A DNA stretch of 64,000 bases, taken from contig CAWCEN010000003.1 in the NCBI GenBank assembly GCA_963794605.1, positions 248,001 to 312,000 on the forward strand, read 5' to 3'. This DNA comes from VAXT01 sp963794605 (GTDB lineage: Bacteria > Actinomycetota > Thermoleophilia > Gaiellales > Gaiellaceae). The notes below the pieces were generated by a model. That model ran no database searches, was not told the DNA's origin, and saw only the letters and a program-made list of their open reading frames with translations. Positions 58,871 through 64,000 of this stretch are shown here, piece after piece. Numbering within the stretch: position 1 is the first letter of the stretch; each line of letters opens with the position of its first letter. Both the position numbers and the translations under genes were made by a program.

Positions 58871-58976
58871 CGAGTCGCACTTTTGGCGCACTCGCGTTTC
58901 ACACGCGTGCGAATTTCACGATTACGATCGCATCGGGGAGGAGGTGGGCTGTGCCTTAAAGAGGGCCCCGTCGATC

Positions 58977-59753
58977 TCAGCCCGCGGCGCGCTTCGGCTC
59001 GGGCTCCTCGCCGCCCTCGTCCGCGATCTCCTCCCGGATCCGCTCGAGCGCACGCCGAATCAGCCGCGATACGTGCATCTGCGAGATTCCGACCTGCTGC
59101 GCGATCTGCGACTGCGTCAGACCCTTGAAGAAGCGCAGGTGAAGGATCAAGCGCTCGCGCTCGTCCAGCGCCTCGAAGCCGGGCGCAAGCATCGCGCGAT
59201 CCTCCGACACCTCGTACTCCGGCTCTTCCGCCCCGAGCGACTCGAGCGGGTCGAGCTCGCCATCCTCGTCCTGGCCGCCCCCGGTCGACAGCGATACCGA
59301 GCTGTAGGCCCGCCCGCTCTCGAGCGCCTCGACGACGAGCTCCTCCTCGACACCCGCCGCCTTCGCCAGCTCCGGAATCGTCGGCGAGCGCCCGAGCTCG
59401 ACCGTCTGCTCCTCGATCAGCTTCGACAGCTGGACGTTCAGCTCCTGGAGCCCGCGCGGCACACGCACCGACCAGCCCTTGTCGCGGAAGTGGCGCTTGA
59501 TCTCGCCGATGATGTTCGGCGTCGCGTACGTGGTCAGCTCGACGCCGCGGTCGACGTCGAAGCGGTCGATCGCCTTGATCAGCCCGATTGCGCCGATCTG
59601 GACGAGGTCGTCGAGCTGCTCACCGCGGTACGCGTAACGCCGCGCGAGCGAACGGACGAGTGACATGTACTGCTCAATCAGCTGGTCTCGTGCTGCGAGG
59701 TCGCCGTCCTCGTGGTAGCGGCGGAGCAGTGCTCGGTCGTCGACGTCGGTCAC
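58977..59753 (-). CDS. SigB/SigF/SigG-family RNA polymerase sigma factor
   Basis: A 258-aa group 3 sigma factor. Region 2: RDQLIEQYMSLVRSLARRYAYRGEQLDDLVQIGAIGLIKAIDRFDVDRGVELTTYATPNIIGEIKRHFRDKGW. Region 3: VPRGLQELNVQLSKLIEEQTVELGRSPTIPELA. Region 4: ALDERERLILHLRFFKGLTQSQIAQQVGISQMHVSRLIRRAL. These match stress/sporulation sigma factors of the B/F/G type. An acidic linker (GGGQDEDGELDPLE) separates regions 3 and 4. The ATG overlaps the stop of the anti-sigma gene (ATGA), so both are made together; the cognate promoter set is unknown. Confidence 0.93.
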   Translation of the reverse strand: MTDVDDRALLRRYHEDGDLAARDQLIEQYMSLVRSLARRYAYRGEQLDDLVQIGAIGLIKAIDRFDVDRGVELTTYATPNIIGEIKRHFRDKGWSVRVPRGLQELNVQLSKLIEEQTVELGRSPTIPELAKAAGVEEELVVEALESGRAYSSVSLSTGGGQDEDGELDPLESLGAEEPEYEVSEDRAMLAPGFEALDERERLILHLRFFKGLTQSQIAQQVGISQMHVSRLIRRALERIREEIADEGGEEPEPKRAAG

Positions 59754-60133
59754 GCCTCCGCCGTCCCCGCCGCCTTCGTCAGCTTCAGCCAGTCGCCGCC
59801 GTCCGCCGTTTCGAGCTCCGCGCGGTCGACGAGCGTGTCGAGAATCCGGCGAAGGCCGACTTCCTCGCCACCGTCCGCGGCGAGCTCGGCCCGCACGCCG
59901 TCGCTCATCGGGCCGACGAGCGCTTCGATCTCGCCGTCCTTGACGCGGAGCGTGATCGTCACCGCGTCTGCCCGCACCCGGTCCAGTGCGGTCTCGAGCG
60001 CGAGCTGGAGGTCCTCGAGGAGCTCGATCGTGAGATTCAGCCGGATGCCGAGCCCGCCCAGCACGAGATATGCGACGCCGTACAGCGCGCGGTCGCGCGG
60101 GATGGTGAGTGTGATCTCGTCAGGCGGCGTCAT
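59750..60133 (-). CDS. RsbW-type anti-sigma factor with degenerate ATPase motif
   Basis: A 127-aa protein with the GHKL/HATPase fold outline of RsbW/SpoIIAB anti-sigma factors. The helix that normally carries the N-box (E-x3-N-x3-H) reads LALETALDRVRADAV, without the Asn. The G1-like segment is ALVGPMSDGV and the G2-like segment GGEEVGLRRILDTLVD. It lies immediately before the sigma gene with a 4-nt overlap, so it most likely holds that sigma factor. Loss of the Asn suggests weak or no kinase activity. No RsbV-type antagonist is in the window. Confidence 0.75.
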   Translation of the reverse strand: MTPPDEITLTIPRDRALYGVAYLVLGGLGIRLNLTIELLEDLQLALETALDRVRADAVTITLRVKDGEIEALVGPMSDGVRAELAADGGEEVGLRRILDTLVDRAELETADGGDWLKLTKAAGTAEA

Positions 60134-61386
60134 GGGGTGCTCCCCGTGATATGCCCCGCACCGACGACAACGTCACCTTCGTAGAGAACAGCCGTCTGGC
60201 CCGCGGCGACACCGAATGCGGGCTCGTCGAGCCGGAGGCGGAAGCCGTCACCAGTCGCCTGGACTTCGGCGGCGACCGCCGGCGAGCGGTAGCGCAGCTT
60301 CGCATCGCCCCGTGTGACCGCGGCGAAGAGGCGCCCGGACGCAGTCACCTCACGTCGCGCAAGCGAGGCTCGAGGACCGACGACGACGGTGTTCGTGGCC
60401 GGATCGCTCCCGAGCGCATACGTCGGCCGGCCGGTCGAGACGCCCAGCCCACGACGCTGGCCTGGCGTGAAGCGCCAGAAACCCTCGTGCGTGCCGACGG
60501 TCTCGCCGTCCTCGTCGACGACGCGGCCCTCGCGTCCAGCCAAGCCGTGCCGCTCGAGGAAGTCGCGGTAGTCGCCGCCGCCGAGGAAGCAGGCCTCCTG
60601 GCTCTCTGCGCGTCGAGCGACCGCCAACCCGGCGCGCTCGGCCTCGGCGCGGGTCTCCTCCTTCGACTGCTCCCCGAGCGGGAACACGATTCGCTCGAGG
60701 TGGCGCGGGTCGAGCCGCGCGAGCATGTACGTCTGGTCCTTCTGCGGGTCGACCGCGCGGGCGAGGAGCGTGCGGCCCCGGTGCTCGACGATTCGGGCGT
60801 AGTGGCCCGTCGCCAGCCGCGCTGCACCCGCACGTCGCGCGAACGCGAGCAACTGCGCGAAGCGGAAGCTTCCGTTGCAGCGCGTGCAGGGATTGGGCGT
60901 CTCGCCGCGCGCGTAGGCGTCCACGAACGGCTGCACGATCGCGGCGCGGAACGACTCACGAGCATCCAGCGTCACATGCGGCAGGCCAAGCCCGTGACAT
61001 GTCTCGCGCGCCGCGATGACGGCCTCGGGCGAGCAGCAGGCTCGCTCCGACGCAGGCGCCCGTGGGTCGATCCAGAGCCGGAGCGTGACCCCGATCGCAC
61101 CAGGCCCCGTCCGCAGCAGAGCCACCGCGCTGTCGACGCCGCCGCTCATCGCGACGGCGATCCGCTCAGGGTCGGCGCCCGCCCTGAAAACGGGCCCGAG
61201 CGCGTTCGCGAGCGCGTCCACGACGAGGCGCTCGCCGGGCACTGCGGCCGCCTCGAGCAGCGTCAGCCCGACCAGAGAAGCGTCGAGGCCGTCGGCATCC
61301 GCGTCCACGATCCGTTCCCCGTCGAGGACGAGGCGCACACAGGCCCAATCGTCTCCGCGCGTCGCATCTCCGGCTACGTCGATCAT
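60130..61386 (-). CDS. mnmA: tRNA 2-thiouridylase with an N-terminal NifU/IscU-like extension
   Basis: 418 aa. Residues about 75-418 are MnmA: PP-loop VAMSGGVDSAVAL, GETPNPCTRCNGSFRF (nucleophile Cys170), ATGHYARI, DQTYMLARL and AESQEACFLGGGDYRDFL (Cys266). It thiolates U34 of tRNA-Lys, -Glu and -Gln. Residues 1-74 are an extra segment (VRLVLDGERIVDADADGLDA, LTLLEAAAVPGERLVVDALA) resembling NifU-type scaffold sequence without cysteines. The ATG at 61386 is chosen because TAGCCT ends 7 nt upstream. The stop overlaps the anti-sigma gene start (ATGA). Confidence 0.9.
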   Translation of the reverse strand: MIDVAGDATRGDDWACVRLVLDGERIVDADADGLDASLVGLTLLEAAAVPGERLVVDALANALGPVFRAGADPERIAVAMSGGVDSAVALLRTGPGAIGVTLRLWIDPRAPASERACCSPEAVIAARETCHGLGLPHVTLDARESFRAAIVQPFVDAYARGETPNPCTRCNGSFRFAQLLAFARRAGAARLATGHYARIVEHRGRTLLARAVDPQKDQTYMLARLDPRHLERIVFPLGEQSKEETRAEAERAGLAVARRAESQEACFLGGGDYRDFLERHGLAGREGRVVDEDGETVGTHEGFWRFTPGQRRGLGVSTGRPTYALGSDPATNTVVVGPRASLARREVTASGRLFAAVTRGDAKLRYRSPAVAAEVQATGDGFRLRLDEPAFGVAAGQTAVLYEGDVVVGAGHITGSTP

Positions 61387-61393
61387 CGAAATC

Positions 61394-61427
61394 AGGCTAG
61401 CCGAGCAGGGTAAGTGCCCCACCCTGC
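61394..61427 (-). promoter_or_regulatory. mnmA promoter with an inverted repeat
   Basis: TAGCCT (complement of 61394-61399) is the -10, 7 nt before the ATG. A perfect inverted repeat with arms GCAGGGT (61405-61411) and ACCCTGC (61421-61427) covers the spacer and -35 region. Such a dyad could be an operator. The remaining bases to 61586 contain hairpins ACCTGG/CCAGGT (61452-61468) and ATGTTG GTT CAACAT (61525-61539) but no gene or convincing tRNA. Confidence 0.5.
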
Positions 61428-61586
61428 CGATGTTGCCCCGCCGCATTGCGAACCTGGACGAGCCAGGTGGGTGCCCTGCCTCCTAAGCCGGACGCCTAGT
61501 CGGACTCGGGCTCCCTATGCAGTGATGTTGGTTCAACATTGTGCGACGAGGCCACGCACAGGGTCGAGCACCACTCCACTATAGAG

Positions 61587-62003
61587 CTAGCGCGCGTAGC
61601 TCCAGCGAACAGTGACGGGGCGCTCGATCCCGAGGCTCTGTGCGAGCGCCGGCGTGAGCCCGAAGCGCGTTCCCGCCGGCCCCGGCGCGGTGGCGATCAC
61701 CTGCGTCAGAACGTCTTCGTCGCCAAAGCCGACGTAGATCTTGGCGCCGCACGGGAGCACGGGATCGGCGAGGCCCATCGTCTGGCGACCGAGCTCGACG
61801 CCGCAGGCCGTGGTCGTGCCCTCGAGGTCGGCTTTCAGCGGCGCGGCGCGCGCCTGATACCAGTTACCGACACGTGCCGGGAGCTTCGCGGCCGACGGCG
61901 AGTCCCGAACACGCGAGGCGACTGCGAGCCCGACCAGCGCCGCGAGCAGCAACACGGCCACCGCGGCGATTCCCCGTTGTGCACCTTTGGAAGTGAGCCT
62001 CAC
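61587..62003 (-). CDS. Membrane-anchored RlpA-like double-psi beta-barrel protein
   Basis: A 138-aa protein with an N-terminal TM or signal anchor (IAAVAVLLLAALVGLAVAS). The extracytoplasmic part resembles RlpA/DPBB domains: TTACGVELGRQTMGLADPVLPCGAKIYVGFG, VLTQVIATAPGP and FGLTPALAQSLGI. RlpA-type catalytic Asp residues (DRGP, FDLT) are replaced by ATAPGP and FGLT, so lytic activity is unlikely; wall binding remains possible. Two Cys may pair. The GTG overlaps the stop of the upstream membrane-protein gene (GTGA). A stem (GAGCTA/TAGCTC) spans its stop codon. Confidence 0.7.
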   Translation of the reverse strand: MRLTSKGAQRGIAAVAVLLLAALVGLAVASRVRDSPSAAKLPARVGNWYQARAAPLKADLEGTTTACGVELGRQTMGLADPVLPCGAKIYVGFGDEDVLTQVIATAPGPAGTRFGLTPALAQSLGIERPVTVRWSYAR

Positions 62004-62545
62004 GCTTCACTGTCGTCCTCGGCCGACTTCTCGCGCCGCTGGTACGAACCGAAGAGGATCCAGCGGCGCCGTGGCCGAGGTTTCAGCGGGTCCAGGCGAT
62101 GCCCAGCGCGCGGCTCTTCCGCGGTGGCGAATGCGGTCGGGCCGGTGCCCTCGGCCGCACCGGGCTCATCGGCACCGGGAGCCTCGCCTTCGGGCTCCTC
62201 TCGTGACTCCGGCTCGGCGGCCGGGGGCTCGACGAACGTGTCCTCCTCGGCCGGAGGGACGGGCGGCGGGGGCGGAGGAGGAGGCGGCGGCGGCGGCGGG
62301 GGCGGCGCCTCGTCGGCGACCATCTCGTTGACGGGCACGCCGGGGATCGCCGGCTCGAAGCCGCGCAACAAGGCCGACTGGGTCTGGCGCCACGCGAAGT
62401 ACTCGAGCAGCGAGACGAGGATCCAGCCGACGAGCATCACGAGGACGATCAGCAGCGGATCGAGATCGGCGAGCCCGACGACGAGGGCCAGCAGGACGAG
62501 GAAGCCCGCTTCGAGCACGAATCTCGGCCCCAGTGCCGTCGGCAT
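62000..62545 (-). CDS. Membrane protein with a 15-proline tract
   Basis: A 181-aa protein. Two hydrophobic segments (about 8-26 and 29-48, LEAGFLVLLALVVGLADLDP, LLIVLVMLVGWILVSLLEYF) are followed by a cytoplasmic or exposed tail with 15 consecutive prolines (residues 81-95), an acidic Glu/Pro/Ala stretch and a basic end (KPRPRRRWILFGSYQRRE). I know no function for the family. The proline tract should stall ribosomes unless EF-P acts; efp is in this window. It ends as the RlpA-like gene begins and follows aspS by 10 bp. Confidence 0.8.
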   Translation of the reverse strand: MPTALGPRFVLEAGFLVLLALVVGLADLDPLLIVLVMLVGWILVSLLEYFAWRQTQSALLRGFEPAIPGVPVNEMVADEAPPPPPPPPPPPPPPPVPPAEEDTFVEPPAAEPESREEPEGEAPGADEPGAAEGTGPTAFATAEEPRAGHRLDPLKPRPRRRWILFGSYQRREKSAEDDSEA

Positions 62546-62555
62546 CGTCGGAAGA

Positions 62556-64000
62556 TTAATCCTCGGACGGCTGCTTCGTCTCGGGCTTCAGCTGGATCCC
62601 GAGCTCGTCGAGCTGGTCCGTCTTGACCTCGCTCGGTGCGCCGCTCATCGGATCGAAGCCGGCCTGGTTCTTTGGGAACGCGACCGTGTCCCTCAAGTTC
62701 GGCTCGCGGGCGAGAACCATCACCAGCCGATCGATCCCGAACGCGATACCTCCGTGCGGCGGCGCGCCCATGTTCAGCGCCTCGAGCAGGAAGCCGAAGC
62801 GAGCCTTCTGCTCCTCGGGCGAGATGCGCAGGATGTCGAAGACCTTCGCCTGGAGCTCGGACTCGTGGATTCGCAGCGAGCCTCCGCCGAGCTCTTCACC
62901 GTTGCCGACGAGGTCATAGGCGACGGCGAGCGCGCGGCCGGGATCCTTGTCGAGCATGGGCTCCGACCCAGGTGCGGGCCGAGTGAAGGGGTGGTGTGCC
63001 GCGGCCCAGCCGTTCTCCTCCTCCGACCAGTGGAACATCGGGAAGTCGGTGACCCAGACCCAGCGAAAAGCCTCCTCGTCGACGAGACCGAGCTCGTAGC
63101 CGAGACGCGTGCGGAGCGCCCCCAGCACGCGGGCGACCTGGTCCGGCTCGTCTGCGCCGAACAGCACGGTCGACCCCGGCTCGGCGCGGAAGGCGGAGAG
63201 CTCCTCCTCGGACAGGAACTTCGCGATCGGTGAGCGCTCCTCCCCGTCTTCGCCGTAGACGATGTACGCGAGCCCCTTGGCCCCCCACTCCTTCGCGAAC
63301 TCCTCGAGTCGTTCGAGGTCCGCGCGCGAGTACTCCTGCGGCACCGTCAGATACCGAACCGCGGGGGCACCGGCGAAGACCTTGAACTGCGAGCTCCGCG
63401 TGAGCTCGGTCGCATCCTCGATCTCGAGCCCAAAGCGCAGGTCGGGCTTGTCCGTCCCGTAGCGGAGCATCGACTCGGCGTACGTCAGCCGCTGGAACGG
63501 GATCTCGAGCTCGACCCCGATCGTCTCGCGCCAGATCGCGTGCACCATCTCCTCCATCAGGGCCATGATGAACTCGACGTCCGGGAAGGCCATCTCGACG
63601 TCGAGCTGTGTCAGCTCGTTGAACCGATCCGCGCGCAGGTCCTCGTCTCTGAAGCAGCGGGCGATCTGGTAATAGCGCTCGAAGCCCGCGATCACGAGCA
63701 GCTGCTTGAGAATCTGCGGTGACTGCGGAAGCGCGAAAAACCTGCCCTTCTGGAGCCGCGACGGAACGAGGAAGTCGCGCGCGCCCTCGGGCGTGGGCTT
63801 GAACAGGATCGGCGTCTCGATGTCGAGGAAGCCGGCTCCTTCCATGACGCGCCGGATGATCGAGACCATCTGGGCGCGGAGACGGATATTCCGCTGAAGC
63901 TTCTCGCGTCTCAGGTCGAGCCAGCGATAGCGGATGCGAAGCGTCTCGTCGACGCCCTCCTCGTCGAGCTGGAACGGAAGCGGCGGGCTCGTCGAAAGGA
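62556..64000 (-). CDS. aspS: Aspartyl-tRNA synthetase (5' part beyond the window)
   Basis: The C-terminal about 480 residues of a class IIb bacterial-type AspRS. At the edge DEEGVDETLRIRYRWLDLRR is present, then GFLDIETPILFKPTPEGARDFLVPSR (motif 1), FALPQSPQILKQLL, ARCFRDEDLRADRFNELTQLDVEMAF (motif 2), the bacterial insertion domain (GAM-type, about residues 300-420) and GGIAFGIDRLVMVLA (motif 3). The N-terminal anticodon-binding OB domain is outside. The residues that would tell discriminating from non-discriminating enzymes are not in view. The reading frame stays open to base 64000. Confidence 0.97.
   Translation of the reverse strand, partial: LSTSPPLPFQLDEEGVDETLRIRYRWLDLRREKLQRNIRLRAQMVSIIRRVMEGAGFLDIETPILFKPTPEGARDFLVPSRLQKGRFFALPQSPQILKQLLVIAGFERYYQIARCFRDEDLRADRFNELTQLDVEMAFPDVEFIMALMEEMVHAIWRETIGVELEIPFQRLTYAESMLRYGTDKPDLRFGLEIEDATELTRSSQFKVFAGAPAVRYLTVPQEYSRADLERLEEFAKEWGAKGLAYIVYGEDGEERSPIAKFLSEEELSAFRAEPGSTVLFGADEPDQVARVLGALRTRLGYELGLVDEEAFRWVWVTDFPMFHWSEEENGWAAAHHPFTRPAPGSEPMLDKDPGRALAVAYDLVGNGEELGGGSLRIHESELQAKVFDILRISPEEQKARFGFLLEALNMGAPPHGGIAFGIDRLVMVLAREPNLRDTVAFPKNQAGFDPMSGAPSEVKTDQLDELGIQLKPETKQPSED

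Noticed and set aside
58858..58902. Extending AlaS upstream of the ATG at 58857
   Set aside because: The extra residues are not part of the family and include the -10 box TACAAT.
61447..61586. A possible tRNA suggested by ACCTGG/CCAGGT and GGTTCAAC stretches
   Set aside because: No acceptor, D-arm and anticodon arm could be arranged around them on either strand.

Overview
The window is 64 kb of high-GC, densely packed bacterial chromosome. Gene content points to a deep-branching actinobacterium, most likely class Thermoleophilia (Gaiellales or Solirubrobacterales-like). The clues are the SteA/MctB–recN–nadK–tlyA cluster, a DUF3866 protein, PPDK with its DUF299 regulator, two-subunit GlyQS, an AroK-AroB fusion, many GTG starts and many apparently leaderless genes. 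The assignment is inferred from content only. There are no rRNA or tRNA genes, CRISPR arrays or insertion sequences that I can see, and no stretch over 300 bases lacks a gene.

Layout. 1–8 kb: a ridA fragment behind a degenerate hisB-like gene, a secreted subtilase, murA with Asp replacing the catalytic Cys, an HD protein, a class V aminotransferase, a GT4 glycosyltransferase, an MBL-like protein and a lipoprotein. 8–13.4 kb: translesion mutasome genes (dnaE2, a DUF6504-like gene, imuB) with a two-box LexA promoter in front of imuB and an inverted cupin gene between them. 13.4–22 kb: MFS exporter, NADP oxidoreductase, a frameshifted comB, rhomboid protease, ppdK, a secreted protein and the PPDK regulator. 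22–33 kb: glyQS, recO, DUF1206, two L,D-transpeptidases (one frameshifted), mutM, deoA, deoB. 33–46 kb: ald, DUF3866, an M20 peptidase, pyrG, a GT2–PNPT fusion, mctB, an SRPBCC protein, steA, recN, nadK, tlyA and a prenyl synthase. 46–58.9 kb: nusB, accC, an accB fused to a dead carboxyltransferase domain, efp, pepP, the shikimate genes aroQ, aroKB, aroC and aroE, then mltG, ruvX and alaS. 59–64 kb: a stress-type sigma factor with its anti-sigma factor, mnmA, two envelope proteins and the 3' part of aspS. From 21 kb on, almost everything is on the minus strand, in long runs with 1–4 nt (ATGA/GTGA) overlaps.

How it works together. The minus-strand runs combine translation and tRNA functions (aspS, mnmA, alaS, efp, glyQS), aromatic amino-acid synthesis, fatty-acid precursor synthesis (accB/accC), wall building and septation (murA, mltG, L,D-transpeptidases, mctB/steA) and DNA repair (mutM, recO, recN, ruvX, imuB/dnaE2).

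The most unusual signals are: (1) BCCP fused to a pyruvate-carboxylase-type domain that has lost its metal ligands and carbamyl-lysine; (2) a multi-hairpin palindromic repeat family, one copy lying in frame inside dnaE2; (3) tightly packed divergent gene pairs whose two -10 elements share one TAnnnTA 7-mer, within a broader pattern of TAnnnT boxes 5–7 nt before start codons; (4) a GT2–PNPT glycosyltransferase fusion in the cell-separation cluster. Two genes carry single-base frameshifts at short GC runs, which may be assembly errors.
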